From Mycobacterium marseillense (lineage in GTDB: Bacteria > Actinomycetota > Actinomycetes > Mycobacteriales > Mycobacteriaceae), in the NCBI RefSeq assembly GCF_010731675.1, contig NZ_AP022584.1:2666001-2730000 (forward strand): a stretch of 64,000 nucleotides of DNA. The letters run 5' to 3'. Both the position numbers and the translations under genes were made by a program. This document shows positions 14,772 to 24,518 of the stretch, piece after piece. Under the pieces are notes generated by a model. The model worked only from the letters and a program-made list of their open reading frames with translations. It was not told the origin of the DNA and searched no databases. Within the stretch, counting starts at the first letter, position 1, and the number at the start of each line of letters is the position of its first letter.

Positions 14772-17600
14772 CTAGCGCCGCTTCACCGATTTGGGCGGCT
14801 TGGCGCCGCGGCCCTGTTGACGCGCGGCCGCGCGCCGCTCGCGGCGGCTGGCCCCGGCGGGAACCCCGGCCGGCGTCTTGGCGTCGCCGCCGTTGCGCTG
14901 CACCTGCGCCGAGCCGTCCTCCGACGGGCCGGAATAGGTGAGCGCCGGTGCCTGGTTGTCAATCCCCTTGGCGCGCAACGTGCTTGGCGCCTCTTCGCGG
15001 ACGGCCGTCGTGGCACCGCCCTGCTGCCCGGCCGCGGCGGTGGCGAATTCCTCCAGCCCTTCGGGCGCCTGGACCGGGGCCACCTGCGGGGAGGGCGCCG
15101 CCTCGACGGTGACGTTGAACAGGAACCCGACCGACTCCTCTTTCATGCCGTCGAGCATGGCCATGAACATGTCGTAGCCCTCGCGCTGGTATTCGACCAG
15201 CGGATCGCGCTGCGCCATCGCGCGCAGCCCGATGCCCTCCTTGAGGTAGTCCATCTCGTAGAGGTGCTCGCGCCACTTCCGGTCGATGACGTTGAGCAGC
15301 ACGTTGCGCTCGAGCTGACGCATCGCACCCTCGCCGGCGATCTCCTCGAGTTCGGCTTCCCTTGTGGCGTAGGCATTTTCGGCGTCTTTCACCAGCGCCT
15401 CGAGCAGTTCCTCGCGGGTGAGGTCGTCGCGCTCGGAGTCGGCGTCGTGGTGGGTCAGCGGCGCATGGTCGATGCCGACCGGGTACAGCGTCTTCAGCGC
15501 CGTCCACAGGGATTCCAGGTCCCAATCCTCGGCGTAGCCGTCGGCGGTCGCGCCGTCGACGTAGGCGGTGACCACGTCGCGGACCATGTCCAGCGCCTGC
15601 TCCTTGAGGTTCTCGCCCTCCAGGATGCGGCGGCGCTCGGCGTAGATCACCTTGCGCTGCTGGTTCATCACCTCGTCGTACTTGAGGACGTTTTTGCGGA
15701 CCTCGAAGTTCTGCTGCTCCACCTGGGTCTGGGCGCTCTTGATCGCCCGGGTGACCATCTTCGCCTCGATGGGCACGTCGTCGGGGAGGTTCAGCCGGTT
15801 GAGCATCGCCTCGAGCGCGGCGCCGTTGAACCGGCGCATCAGCTCGTCGCCCAGGGACAGGTAGAAGCGCGACTCGCCCGGGTCGCCCTGGCGACCGGAG
15901 CGGCCGCGCAGCTGGTTGTCGATGCGCCGCGACTCGTGCCGTTCGGTGCCCAGCACGTACAGACCGCCGGCCTCGATCACCTCTTCGGCCTCTTGGGAGG
16001 CCTCCTCCTTGACCTTCGGCAATTCCTCGTGCCAGGCCGCTTCGTACTCGTCGGCCGTCTCCACCGGGTCCAGGCCGCGCTCACGCAGCCGTTGGTCGGT
16101 CAGGAAGTCGACGTTGCCGCCCAGCACGATGTCGGTGCCTCGACCCGCCATGTTGGTGGCCACGGTGACGCCGCCGCGCCGGCCGGCGACCGCGATGATG
16201 GTCGCCTCCTGCTCGTGGAACTTCGCGTTGAGCACGTTGTGCGGGACGCGGCGCTTCTGGAACTGCCGCGACAGGTACTCCGAGCGCTCGACGCTGGTGG
16301 TACCGATCAGCACCGGCTGGCCCTTTTCGTAGCGCTCGACGACGTCGTCGACGACCGCGATGTACTTGGCCTCTTCGGTCTTGTAGATCAGGTCGGACTG
16401 GTCGGCGCGGACCATCGGCTTGTTGGTGGGGATGGGCACCACGCCGAGCTTGTAGATCTCGTGCAGCTCGGCCGCCTCGGTCTGGGCGGTACCGGTCATG
16501 CCGGCGAGCTTGTCGTAGAGGCGGAAGTAGTTCTGCAGCGTGATGGTGGCCAGCGTCTGGTTCTCGGCCTTGATCTCGACGTGCTCCTTGGCCTCGATGG
16601 CCTGGTGCATGCCCTCGTTGTAGCGGCGGCCGTAGAGCACGCGGCCGGTGAACTCGTCGACGATGAGGACCTCGCCGTCGCGCACGATGTAGTCCTTGTC
16701 GCGGTTGAACAGCTCCTTGGCCTTCAGCGCGTTGTTGAGGTAGCTGACCAGCGGTGAGTTGGCGGCCTCGTAGAGGTTGTCGATGCCGAGCTGGTCCTCG
16801 ACGAACTCCACGCCGAGCTCGTGCACGCCGACGGTGCGCTTGCGCAGATCCACCTCGTAGTGGGTGTCCTTTTCCATCAGCGGCGCCAGCCGGGCGAACT
16901 CGAGGTACCAGTTGGAGGCGCCGTCGGCGGGGCCGGAAATGATCAGCGGGGTGCGGGCCTCGTCGATCAGGATGGAGTCGACCTCGTCGACGATGGCGAA
17001 GTTGTGTCCGCGCTGGACCAGGTCATCGAGCGAATGCGCCATGTTGTCGCGCAGGTAGTCGAACCCGAATTCGTTGTTGGTGCCGTAGGTGATGTCGGCG
17101 TGGTAGGCCACCCGGCGCTCGTCGGGGGTCATCTGGGCGAGGATCACACCGACGTCCAGGCCGAGGAAGCGGTGCACGCGGCCCATCCACTCGCTGTCAC
17201 GTTTGGCCAGGTAGTCGTTGACGGTGACGACGTGCACGCCCTTGCCGCCGATGCCGTTGAGGTAGGCCGGCAGCACCGAGGTCAGGGTCTTGCCCTCACC
17301 GGTCTTCATCTCGGCGACGTTGCCGAAGTGCAGCGCCGCCGCGCCCATCACCTGCACGTCGAAGGGGCGCTGGTCGAGCACCCGCCAGGCCGCCTCGCGG
17401 GCCACCGCGAACGCCTCGGGCAGCAGGTCGTCGAGGCTCTCGCCGTCGGCGTGCCGCTTCTTGAACTCGTCGGTCTTGGCCCGCAACTCGGCGTCGGTGA
17501 GCTTCTCGATCTCGTCGGACAAGGTGTTGACGTAGTCAGCCACCCGCTTGAGACGCTTGAGCATGCGACCTTCGCCAAGGCGCAGCAACTTCGACAGCAC
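14772..17600 (-). CDS. secA1: Protein translocase ATPase SecA1
   Basis: The housekeeping SecA motor that drives unfolded preproteins through SecYEG. The GTG at 17600 begins [19 protein letters not shown] as in other mycobacteria and follows AAAGGGGA; the protein is 942 residues. Walker A (MKTGEGKT), Walker B ([15 protein letters not shown]) and the second motor domain ([13 protein letters not shown]) are present, then the helical scaffold ([18 protein letters not shown]) and a basic C-terminal tail ending [10 protein letters not shown] without the zinc-binding cysteines, as in other mycobacterial SecA1. A longer in-frame start at 17729 would run through the hairpin region and is rejected. Confidence 0.99.
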   Translation of the reverse strand: MLSKLLRLGEGRMLKRLKRVADYVNTLSDEIEKLTDAELRAKTDEFKKRHADGESLDDLLPEAFAVAREAAWRVLDQRPFDVQVMGAAALHFGNVAEMKTGEGKTLTSVLPAYLNGIGGKGVHVVTVNDYLAKRDSEWMGRVHRFLGLDVGVILAQMTPDERRVAYHADITYGTNNEFGFDYLRDNMAHSLDDLVQRGHNFAIVDEVDSILIDEARTPLIISGPADGASNWYLEFARLAPLMEKDTHYEVDLRKRTVGVHELGVEFVEDQLGIDNLYEAANSPLVSYLNNALKAKELFNRDKDYIVRDGEVLIVDEFTGRVLYGRRYNEGMHQAIEAKEHVEIKAENQTLATITLQNYFRLYDKLAGMTGTAQTEAAELHEIYKLGVVPIPTNKPMVRADQSDLIYKTEEAKYIAVVDDVVERYEKGQPVLIGTTSVERSEYLSRQFQKRRVPHNVLNAKFHEQEATIIAVAGRRGGVTVATNMAGRGTDIVLGGNVDFLTDQRLRERGLDPVETADEYEAAWHEELPKVKEEASQEAEEVIEAGGLYVLGTERHESRRIDNQLRGRSGRQGDPGESRFYLSLGDELMRRFNGAALEAMLNRLNLPDDVPIEAKMVTRAIKSAQTQVEQQNFEVRKNVLKYDEVMNQQRKVIYAERRRILEGENLKEQALDMVRDVVTAYVDGATADGYAEDWDLESLWTALKTLYPVGIDHAPLTHHDADSERDDLTREELLEALVKDAENAYATREAELEEIAGEGAMRQLERNVLLNVIDRKWREHLYEMDYLKEGIGLRAMAQRDPLVEYQREGYDMFMAMLDGMKEESVGFLFNVTVEAAPSPQVAPVQAPEGLEEFATAAAGQQGGATTAVREEAPSTLRAKGIDNQAPALTYSGPSEDGSAQVQRNGGDAKTPAGVPAGASRRERRAAARQQGRGAKPPKSVKRR

Positions 17601-17683
17601 GGTGTTGTCCCCTTTGGGATATGCCCCTGTTGGTAGGAGTCTTGATCGAGCGACTCCCATGGTAGGCGACACACTTCTTTGGA

Positions 17684-17745
17684 CGCCGAACGTCGACTTG
17701 TTGCGCCAATTTGCTGGGAATCCCGCCACAAGTCGACGCTCGGCG
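17684..17745. repeat. Long inverted repeat between hpf and secA1
   Basis: An 18-base left arm at 17684-17701 (CGCCGAACGTCGACTTGT) pairs with 17728-17745 (ACAAGTCGACGCTCGGCG) with one mismatch, around a 26-base loop. It begins 12 bases after the hpf stop at 17757 and ends over 80 bases before the secA1 start, so it fits an hpf terminator or a dispersed mycobacterial intergenic repeat. Confidence 0.65.
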
Positions 17746-17756
17746 GGATAACGGCA

Positions 17757-18440
17757 TCAGCCCAGTCGGATCAGGCCGTAGTCATAGGCGTGGCGGCGGT
17801 AGACCACGCACGGGCGCTCGGTGTGCTTGTCGTGGAACAAGAAGAAGTCGTGCCCGACGAGCTCCATCTCGTAGAGCGCGTCGTCGACCGTCATCGGCGT
17901 GGCCGGATGCTCCTTGGTCCGCACGATCCGTCCGGGTTCGTGGTCCGACTCCACGCCGTCGTGCTCGGCGGGTGCCGCGGGCGCGGCGCGCCCCGGTTCC
18001 CGGGGCGGCACCGCGGTGGCGGCGGCCAGCGAGACCGGCGTCTTGTCGCCGTAGTGGACCTTGCGACGGTCCTTGACGCGGCGCAGCCGGGCCTCCAGCT
18101 TGTCGACCGCGGACTCGAACGCGGCGTAGAAACTGTTGGCGCAGGCCTCCGCCCTGCTCACCGGGCCCCGGCCGCGGGCGGTGATCTCTACGCGCTGACA
18201 CGATTTGCGCTGCCGTCGGTTGGGCGCGTGCTTGAGCTCGACATCGAAAAGGTAGATGGAGCGATCGAACCGCTCGAGGCGGGCGAGTTTTTGGGAGACG
18301 TACAGACGGTAATGATCGGGGATTTCTACGTTGCGGCCTTTGAACACAACGTCGGCGGTGGTTGTCGGTTGGGCTTGCCCATCGGGGACGGAGGGCGGTT
18401 GGTCCAGAATCTGACCGGAATCCACGGATAGCCTTGACAT
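17757..18440 (-). CDS. hpf: Ribosome hibernation-promoting factor, long form (Rv3241c homologue)
   Basis: Binds the 30S subunit and dimerises or stabilises idle ribosomes in stationary phase or stress. From ATG 18440 (MSRLSVDSG) the protein is 227 residues. The N-terminal S30AE domain (VVFKGRNVEIPDHYRLYVSQKLARLERF and NSFYAAFESAVDKLEARLRRVKDR) covers about residues 30-130, a Pro/Ala-rich linker follows, and the C-terminal dimerisation domain (MTVDDALYEMELVGHDFFLF and the end YRRHAYDYGLIRLG) closes it. A GTG at 18473 is an alternative start. The order hpf-secA1 is conserved in mycobacteria. Confidence 0.92.
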   Translation of the reverse strand: MSRLSVDSGQILDQPPSVPDGQAQPTTTADVVFKGRNVEIPDHYRLYVSQKLARLERFDRSIYLFDVELKHAPNRRQRKSCQRVEITARGRGPVSRAEACANSFYAAFESAVDKLEARLRRVKDRRKVHYGDKTPVSLAAATAVPPREPGRAAPAAPAEHDGVESDHEPGRIVRTKEHPATPMTVDDALYEMELVGHDFFLFHDKHTERPCVVYRRHAYDYGLIRLG

Positions 18441-18728
18441 ACGTGACAACTCGTTTCTCTTTACACGTCGCACGCGCGTTGCGTGCCCGGCTGACTTAAT
18501 GCGCCGACGAGGTGAGAGCGGTTCGAGACTGGCTACCGCCGCAGGCTGCCCGCCGGTGCAAGGTGTCGATTACTCACCCCTTCCCGCAAGTGGGGCTCAA
18601 CCTGGGAATATCGCGACCAGTGAGTCAATGAATGTTGATTCCGACGTTAGCTCGTGTTCGCCTCCCCATGCCACTAATTTCGCAGAGCTGTTGCGAGTTC
18701 TTCACAACCTCTTGGCCGGTTCACAGCC

Positions 18729-19361
18729 TCACGCGGCGGCGATCGCCAGCACGGCGACGACGCGGACCCCCGCGCCCTGAAGAACGCGCACCGACTCTCG
18801 CGCCGTCGCCCCGGTGGTGACGATGTCGTCGACGACCATGACGTCGGTGCGCGGCGGCCGGCCGCGCAGCACGACCCGGCCGGTGATGTTGCGTTCGCGT
18901 GCGGCGGTGCCCAGGCCCACCGAGTCGCGGGTCAGTGCTTTGATCCGCAATGCCTGGGCGACCCAGATCTCCGGATGCTGCGCCACCGCGGCGCGGGCCA
19001 GCCGCAGCACCGGGTCGCCGCCGCGGCGGCGTGCGGCCGAACGCCGGGTCGGTGCGGGCACGATCGTCAGCGGGGTGTCAACGATCCCCCACGACAGCAG
19101 CCGGTGCACCCCGACTGCCAGTGCGCGCGCCAGCGGCGCGACGAGATCGGCGCGGCCGTGTTCCTTGAGCGCCAGGATCGCCTGCCGTCGGGCGTTGGCG
19201 TAGCGGCCGAGCGCGAACACCGGGACGCCCGCGTCGATGCGCGGGTTCACCACGTGCGGCTCGTCCGGTCTGACGGCCAGCTCCGTGGCACAGGCTTGGC
19301 ACCAGCGGGACGCCGGCGCCCCGCAGCCGCCGCATTCGGTCGGCAGGATGAGGTCGAGCAT
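18729..19361 (-). CDS. ComF family phosphoribosyltransferase-like protein (Rv3242c homologue)
   Basis: A 210-residue protein of the ComF family, linked in other bacteria to DNA uptake but of unknown role in mycobacteria. It begins MLDLILPTECGGCGAPASRWCQAC, with two CxxC pairs that suit a zinc finger, and ends in a phosphoribosyltransferase PRPP loop (VMVVDDIVTTGATARESVRVL). The ATG at 19361 is chosen because it starts at the conserved zinc-ribbon segment. It is the last gene of the conserved order before the accessory block. Confidence 0.88.
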   Translation of the reverse strand: MLDLILPTECGGCGAPASRWCQACATELAVRPDEPHVVNPRIDAGVPVFALGRYANARRQAILALKEHGRADLVAPLARALAVGVHRLLSWGIVDTPLTIVPAPTRRSAARRRGGDPVLRLARAAVAQHPEIWVAQALRIKALTRDSVGLGTAARERNITGRVVLRGRPPRTDVMVVDDIVTTGATARESVRVLQGAGVRVVAVLAIAAA

Positions 19362-19404
19362 GGCGACAGTGTGGCGGGCGGGGCCGACATCGCGGCGCAT
19401 GGCG

Positions 19405-19821
19405 TCACTCCCGGCGCGGGCTCACCCTGCGGTCGCGGCGCTGCTCGAGTTCGTCGTCGTCGACAAAGGTCAAGATCGGCTGACCGGGCGCACACAGCAT
19501 CGTCGCCAGGAAGCGCAGCGGCGCATCGGAGCGGTTGTTGGCGTCGGAGTAGTGGATGACGTCTCCCCCAAGCTCCCAGAACGCCTCACCGGCCTTGATC
19601 ACCCGCGGGACCTCGCCCTCGAGTGCGAAAAGCATTTCGCCCTCGAGCACGTAGCCGAAGACCGGCCCGCCGGGATGGCGGTGCGGCGCGATGCCCGCGC
19701 AGCCCGGCGGGTAGTCGACGGTCACGGTCATGACCTCCGCGTCAGCGGGCACAAAGGGCGGAGTGACGCACTGAATCACGGTCAGCGCGTCCAGCGGCGC
19801 GCCGACGGCATCGATCGCCAT
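19405..19821 (-). CDS. Cupin domain protein
   Basis: A 138-residue single-domain cupin. The metal-binding motif reads HRHPGGPVFGYVLEGEM (cupin motif 1) and VIHYSDANNRSDAPLRFL (motif 2). Such small cupins are often dioxygenases, isomerases or sensors. The start is ATG 19821, nine bases or fewer after GAGGAGG. It is divergent from a LysR regulator at 19992, a classic regulator-target arrangement, and is the first gene of the accessory block beyond comF. Substrate unknown. Confidence 0.8.
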   Translation of the reverse strand: MAIDAVGAPLDALTVIQCVTPPFVPADAEVMTVTVDYPPGCAGIAPHRHPGGPVFGYVLEGEMLFALEGEVPRVIKAGEAFWELGGDVIHYSDANNRSDAPLRFLATMLCAPGQPILTFVDDDELEQRRDRRVSPRRE

Positions 19822-19948
19822 TGCTTCCTCCTCGGCCGAGCCGGATTCGTCCGCTTCGGTGGCGGCCGCTCGGATTCGGCAGCTGTGCAACGAAATACGT
19901 GAGGCGGGGCCCCGCCCCCTTCAGAACAGCAGCTCGAGGTCATCAAGT

Positions 19949-19959
19949 CCAATGATTGG
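19949..19959. promoter_or_regulatory. Candidate LysR operator
   Basis: A perfect palindrome CCAAT-G-ATTGG lies 33 bases before the LysR gene start, in the divergent gap to the cupin gene. The adjoining TTGGTTTCGATAA fits a T-N11-A LysR box. Weak evidence by itself. Confidence 0.35.
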
Positions 19960-19991
19960 TTTCGATAATTTCCTTCTCGCTGAGAGATAAC

Positions 19992-20912
19992 ATGTCGGGG
20001 ATGGAACTGCGCCAACTCGAGTACTTCATCGCGGTCGCCAGCGAAATGAACTTTTCGCGTGCGGCGCAACGAGTCCACGTCGTTCAGTCGGCCCTGTCCA
20101 CCTCGGTGAGCAAGCTGGAAAAGGAACTTGGCGTCGAGCTGTTCGACCGATCCAAACAGCAGATCAAGATGACCCCGGCGGGTGAGCTGTTTCGAGAGCA
20201 TGCGCGCCGCGTCATCCACACGGCCCGGCTGGCCAAGGATTCGATCGACGACTACCGCGGTGAGCTATCGGGAACCGTCGAGATCGGATCGCTCATATCC
20301 TTCGGCCCGCTGGATGTCCCGAAGATCCTCGGAGAATTCCACCGCACCTACCCATTCGTCCGAATCATCCTGCGGCTGAGCCCGACTGGCTCGATGCCCC
20401 ACGTCTCGGCGATCGCCGACGGTTCGCTCGACCTGGCGTTCGTGTCGGCGCCGGATCGCTTCCCGGCGGGTGTCGATATGCAGCCTCTCTGCGAGGAGCC
20501 CATGCTCTTCGTCTGTCGGCCCGACCACCGCCTGGCGCAACGCGACCGCATCGTCATCACCGAACTCGCGGACGAGGACCTGATCGGGTTCCCCGCCGAA
20601 TTCGGCTTGCGCCGCGTCGTCGAGAACGCCTTCCGGGCAGCTGGCGTCACGCCGCGCACGCCGTATGAAGCGGCGGTCAACTACTGGATGGCGGCCGGCT
20701 TGGTACAGCACGGGCTGGGCACGATCTTCATGCCCGCCAGCGACGCCGCCCGTTTTCCGGACCTGCGCGCGGTGCCGTTGCAGCCCGAGATCGTGTGGCC
20801 GATCTTTCTCGCCACGGGAGGGCAGAGGCAGATCGCACCGGCCGCCGCCAAGCTCGCCGAGATGCTGCTCGCGTCGGCGCCGCGGCCGCGGCGCCGGCCC
20901 AAGGGCAAATAG
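19992..20912 (+). CDS. LysR family transcriptional regulator
   Basis: A 306-residue LysR activator or repressor. The N-terminal helix-turn-helix (MELRQLEYFIAVASEMNFSRAAQRVHVVQSALSTSVSKLE region, residues 4-45) is typical, followed by the substrate-binding domain (GTVEIGSLISFG onward). The start is ATG 19992, after GAGAG; an ATG at 20001 is the alternative. It is divergent from the cupin at 19405-19821 and upstream of the O-methyltransferase on its own strand, so it may control one or both. Inducer unknown. Confidence 0.9.
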   Translation: MSGMELRQLEYFIAVASEMNFSRAAQRVHVVQSALSTSVSKLEKELGVELFDRSKQQIKMTPAGELFREHARRVIHTARLAKDSIDDYRGELSGTVEIGSLISFGPLDVPKILGEFHRTYPFVRIILRLSPTGSMPHVSAIADGSLDLAFVSAPDRFPAGVDMQPLCEEPMLFVCRPDHRLAQRDRIVITELADEDLIGFPAEFGLRRVVENAFRAAGVTPRTPYEAAVNYWMAAGLVQHGLGTIFMPASDAARFPDLRAVPLQPEIVWPIFLATGGQRQIAPAAAKLAEMLLASAPRPRRRPKGK

Positions 20913-21046
20913 CCTTATCCAGCAGCATCTTTCGCGACGGCGGAAGTGATATCCGGGCCCGCGGGACGGCTGCAATTAAATCTTCCCGAGCGGTGTTCGG
21001 TGTAGGCAACAGGCCATGCACCGGACACGACGCAAGGAGATAGCAA

Positions 21047-22081
21047 GTGCTACAGGGGGAATCGACACAGCTCGTCCAGGCGGACATCGAGGCACGGGTG
21101 CTCGACCTCGTCTACGGCCACTGGCGCAGCCAGATCCTGCGCGCGTTGGCCACGCTCTCGGTGGCCGACCACCTCGCCGACGGCCCAATGACCGCCGCGG
21201 AGGTGGCCGCGCGCGAGGGCAGCCTGCCCGACCGCACCTATCGCCTGATGCGGGCGGGCGTGGCCATCGGGATGCTGAAGTCGACCAGAGACGGATTGTT
21301 CGAAAGCACAGCGCTGCTCGACGCGATGCACAGCGATTCACCGCGATCGCTGCATCCGATCATCATGGGATTCACCGCACCCTGGCACACGCTGTCGGTG
21401 CGGTTGCTGGCGGACGCGATTCGAACGGGCATCCAGCCGGCGACCACCGCACTGGGAACAGACCTGTTCACCTATCTGGAAGAGAACCCGGAGGAGGGGC
21501 GCGAGTTCTCCGATCTCATGGCGGCGCTGACAGTTCACTGGGCGGGTGACGTCGCCGACCTGCTCGACACGACCGGCGTCCGGTGCGCGGTCGACGTCGG
21601 TGGTGCCAGCGGCAGTCTGCTGCGGCAGCTGCAGGTTCGCAATCCACAACTGCGCGGCGTGATCTTCGACAGACCCAATGTTGCCCAAAAAATCGCCCAG
21701 TCGATCGCGGCGAGCGACCAGGCCCAGCGGCTCGACGCCGTCGGTGGCGACTTCTTCGTGTCGGTGCCGCCCGGAGACCTTTACCTGCTCAAGATGATCC
21801 TGCACGACTGGGACGACGAACACTGTGTCACCATCCTCGACCGGTGCCGCCAGGCGATAGAACCCGGCGGCCGAGTCGTCATCGTCGAGTGGATCATGGG
21901 CGATCCCGACGACCCCGGTTTTGCCGCGCTCATGGACCTCAACATGCTGGCGTCGTGCCAGGACGGCCGGGAGCGCACGCTGGACGAGTTCGACGCGTTG
22001 CTGCAGGGCGCCGGTCTGCGGCGCACGGCGTTCCATCGCAACCCGTTGGGACACAGCGTGATCGAAGCTCAGCCGAAATAG
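21047..22081 (+). CDS. SAM-dependent O-methyltransferase
   Basis: A 344-residue methyltransferase of the plant caffeate/bacterial polyketide O-methyltransferase type, which methylates a hydroxyl of an aromatic or polyketide-like small molecule. The N-terminal dimerisation domain is followed by the SAM site (CAVDVGGASGSLLRQL, about residue 180) and the family signature LKMILHDWDDEHCVTIL, with catalytic His in that motif. The start is GTG 21047, six bases after AAGGAGA. It is followed by a hemerythrin-like gene on the same strand. Substrate unknown. Confidence 0.87.
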   Translation: MLQGESTQLVQADIEARVLDLVYGHWRSQILRALATLSVADHLADGPMTAAEVAAREGSLPDRTYRLMRAGVAIGMLKSTRDGLFESTALLDAMHSDSPRSLHPIIMGFTAPWHTLSVRLLADAIRTGIQPATTALGTDLFTYLEENPEEGREFSDLMAALTVHWAGDVADLLDTTGVRCAVDVGGASGSLLRQLQVRNPQLRGVIFDRPNVAQKIAQSIAASDQAQRLDAVGGDFFVSVPPGDLYLLKMILHDWDDEHCVTILDRCRQAIEPGGRVVIVEWIMGDPDDPGFAALMDLNMLASCQDGRERTLDEFDALLQGAGLRRTAFHRNPLGHSVIEAQPK

Positions 22082-22140
22082 CTGCGCGTCACCGATGACG
22101 AGTAGTGGTTTTCCTCGCGACTCAGAAAGAGTTTCCGGCT

Positions 22141-22848
22141 ATGGCTCAGCTCGGTAGAAGGCACGAACCCGCCACCGCGGGCCCGGCGATGGCCGACGTG
22201 CGTGACATGTACCTGATGCACGACACGCTCCGGCGCGAATTTCGCCTCATGCCGGGATTATTCCGCGGTGTCGCCACGGGCGACACCAAGCGCGCGGCGG
22301 TCGTCGCCACGCACGCCGACCTCCTGTGCCGGCTGCTTCACGTGCACCACGAAGCGGAAGACGCGATCCTGTGGCCCAAACTGCGCGAACGGGCGGGGAC
22401 ACAGGCAACCGTTGTGGTGGCCGCAATGGAACAGCAGCACGCGGCCATCGACGCGGCTCTGACGCGGGCGGCCGAGCTGATACCGATCTGGCGAGCCACC
22501 ACGCGGCGGGGAGCCAACCTTGCCGATGTCTTCGACCACCTGTTCAACGTGCTGGTCGAGCACACTGTGATGGAGGAAGAGCAGATCCTTCCCCTCGCCA
22601 AAAGCTGTGTCACGGCACAGGAGTGGAAGCAGATGGCACAGCACGGCATGCACTCCTTCTCGCCGAAGGACATGCTGCTGTGTTTCAGTCTGATGATGCA
22701 TGAGGGCGACCCCGACGTCGTCAAGGGAGCGCTCGACGACGCACCGCTCGCGGGGCGAATATTGATACCGCGTCTCGGCAAGCGGGTGTTCGCCGCCCAC
22801 GCCAAGCGTGTGCACGGCGCCCCCTCCCCAAGTGCAGAGGACCGTTGA
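22141..22848 (+). CDS. Hemerythrin-like HHE domain protein
   Basis: A 235-residue four-helix HHE protein binding a diiron centre that senses or stores oxygen or nitric oxide. Candidate ligands appear in the expected order: MYLMHDTLRREF, LLHVHHEAEDAILWP (H-x-x-x-E), MEQQHAAID and LVEHTVMEEEQILPL (H-x-x-x-E). The first ATG at 22105 is less likely than ATG 22141, which follows a purine-rich tract. It is in tandem with the O-methyltransferase and resembles the second hemerythrin-like protein at 30038-30706, suggesting redox-linked roles for this block. Confidence 0.85.
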   Translation: MAQLGRRHEPATAGPAMADVRDMYLMHDTLRREFRLMPGLFRGVATGDTKRAAVVATHADLLCRLLHVHHEAEDAILWPKLRERAGTQATVVVAAMEQQHAAIDAALTRAAELIPIWRATTRRGANLADVFDHLFNVLVEHTVMEEEQILPLAKSCVTAQEWKQMAQHGMHSFSPKDMLLCFSLMMHEGDPDVVKGALDDAPLAGRILIPRLGKRVFAAHAKRVHGAPSPSAEDR

Positions 22849-22862
22849 GCGCGGCGGCGCGT

Positions 22863-23675
22863 CTACCGTCCCTGGAAGTCGGGTTTCTCGCCGGCAAAAA
22901 ACGCGCGTTGGCCCCGCGTCCAGTCCTCGGACTTGCACAGGTAGCTGAAAGTTTCGGTCTCGAACGGAATGTTGTCGTTCAACGGCCGACCGACACCCCG
23001 AAGAATCGTCTGCTTTGCCGCGCGCACCGCCAACGGACCGTTGGAGGCGATCGTCTCGGCGATGGCGAGCGCTTCGCGCATGAGCTGATGCGGCTCGACG
23101 ATCTTGGTGACGAAACCGATTCGGAGCGCTTCCTCGGCGTCGTAGATCCGTCCCGTCAAGATCAGCTCCATCGCCCGGCCCAGCCCGATGATGCGCGGCA
23201 ATCGCGAACAACCCCCGTCGCCGGGCATCAGACCCCACTTGATCTCCTGATGTCCAAAGCGCGCATGCGGCACGGTGATTCGGATATCGCAGAATTCCGC
23301 CAGCTCGTGCCCCCCGGCGATGCAGTCGCCGTTGATGGCGGCGATGATCGGAGTGTTGATCGTGTAGCCACCCGAGACTCCCGCCCATCCCGGCCCTTCC
23401 CAGGCCCGGCGGCGGTTGTCCTCGTCGCTGGCGGCGCGGATGTGCGGGATGAGCTTCTTCAAGTCCGCGCCGGCCGAAAACGCCGGACCCGCGCCGGTGA
23501 CGACGGCGACACGGATGTTGGGGTCCGCCTTGATGCGGTCCCAGGCGGCCAGCGTGGCGGCGGACAGTTCGCGGTCGAACGCGTTGCGTTGCTCCGGCCT
23601 GCTGAGGGTGACCACGGCGATATGGCCTCGCTCCTCGTATTTCACCACGCCGGTGCGGATGGATGTGTCAGTCAC
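22863..23675 (-). CDS. Enoyl-CoA hydratase/isomerase family protein
   Basis: Crotonase-fold enzyme of 270 residues acting on an acyl-CoA double bond or related CoA ester. The oxyanion-hole segment FSAGADLKK is at about residue 65 and AAINGDCIAGGHELAEFCDIRI near 115; IAGGxELA carries the second oxyanion residue. Start GTG 23675. It is the last gene of a four-gene operon (CoA ligase, TetR, SDR, hydratase; 26913 to 22863), a typical beta-oxidation-like set for a small aromatic or branched acid. Confidence 0.87.
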   Translation of the reverse strand: MTDTSIRTGVVKYEERGHIAVVTLSRPEQRNAFDRELSAATLAAWDRIKADPNIRVAVVTGAGPAFSAGADLKKLIPHIRAASDEDNRRRAWEGPGWAGVSGGYTINTPIIAAINGDCIAGGHELAEFCDIRITVPHARFGHQEIKWGLMPGDGGCSRLPRIIGLGRAMELILTGRIYDAEEALRIGFVTKIVEPHQLMREALAIAETIASNGPLAVRAAKQTILRGVGRPLNDNIPFETETFSYLCKSEDWTRGQRAFFAGEKPDFQGR

Positions 23676-23687
23676 GTCGATGCCCTT

Positions 23688-24518
23688 TCACCATGTCATG
23701 CCCCCGATCTGGCCACCGCTGACGGTCAATACGTGGCCCTGGACGTAGTCCGAAGCGGGCGAGGCCAGCCACGCGACGGCTTCGGCGATCTCGGCCGGCG
23801 ATCCCACGCGCCCCAAAGGATTGGTGACCACAGCGTTTCGGCGCACCGCCTCGGAGATGCCCAGTTGATGCGCGCGGCCGGCCACCTCGATGCGGTTGCC
23901 GGCCTCGGGGTCTGCGGTCAACCGGGTTTCGATGAAGCCGGGGGCCACGGCGTTGACGTTGATGCCGAGGTGCCCCCACTCCTTGGCGAGCGCCTTGGTC
24001 ATGGCGATGGTCGCGCCCTTGGCGGCCGAGTAGTTGACCTGGCCCCCTTGGCCCATCAGGCCGGCGAGCGAAACCACGTTGACCACCTTGCGATGCGCGA
24101 GCCTGCTGGCGGCAAGCTCTTCCTTCGCCGCGGTGCGCATGGGTTTTGCCGCGGCGCGCAGCAGCCGGAATGGCGTGACGGTGTGGATGTCGAGCATCGC
24201 CTGGAATTGCTCGTCCGACATGGTGTGTATCGGTCCGTCCCAGGTATATCCGGCGTTGTTGACCACGATGTCCAACCGACCATAGTCCCGCACCGCGGCG
24301 TCGACCACGGCCTCGGGCGCGCCGGCGGCAGTGAGATCGACATCGACGGTGGTGGACGGACCGAGCAATTGGGCTGCCGCCGAATGCAATTCGACGCGGG
24401 CGAGATCGGTCATGACGACGGCGGCGCCTGCCGCCGAGAGGCGCCGGGCGATCGCGGCGCCGATCCCGCGAGCGGCCCCGGTGACGATGGCGACTCTACC
24501 CTCGAGTTCCTCGCTCAA
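23688..24518 (-). CDS. Short-chain dehydrogenase/reductase
   Basis: NAD(P)-dependent oxidoreductase of 276 residues. It has the TGAARGIG cofactor motif near residue 14, NNAGYTW near 87, and the catalytic Ser-Tyr-Lys set as NVVSLAG and NYSAAKGA. The start is TTG 24518, overlapping the TetR stop by four bases, so translation is coupled. Within the CoA-ligase operon a 3-hydroxyacyl-CoA dehydrogenase role is plausible; the substrate is not determined. Confidence 0.87.
   Translation of the reverse strand: MSEELEGRVAIVTGAARGIGAAIARRLSAAGAAVVMTDLARVELHSAAAQLLGPSTTVDVDLTAAGAPEAVVDAAVRDYGRLDIVVNNAGYTWDGPIHTMSDEQFQAMLDIHTVTPFRLLRAAAKPMRTAAKEELAASRLAHRKVVNVVSLAGLMGQGGQVNYSAAKGATIAMTKALAKEWGHLGINVNAVAPGFIETRLTADPEAGNRIEVAGRAHQLGISEAVRRNAVVTNPLGRVGSPAEIAEAVAWLASPASDYVQGHVLTVSGGQIGGMTW

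Noticed and set aside
14817..16757. Plus-strand frame of about 645 codons opposite secA1
   Set aside because: Shadow of secA1, low-complexity Leu/Val/Gly-rich translation, no ribosome site.
17601..17729. N-terminal extension of SecA1 of 43 residues
   Set aside because: It crosses the hairpin region and does not match mycobacterial SecA1; GTG 17600 has the ribosome site.
19903..19916. GGCGGGGCCCCGCC palindrome between cupin and LysR genes
   Set aside because: Pure G/C run, common by chance in this genome; no support as an operator.
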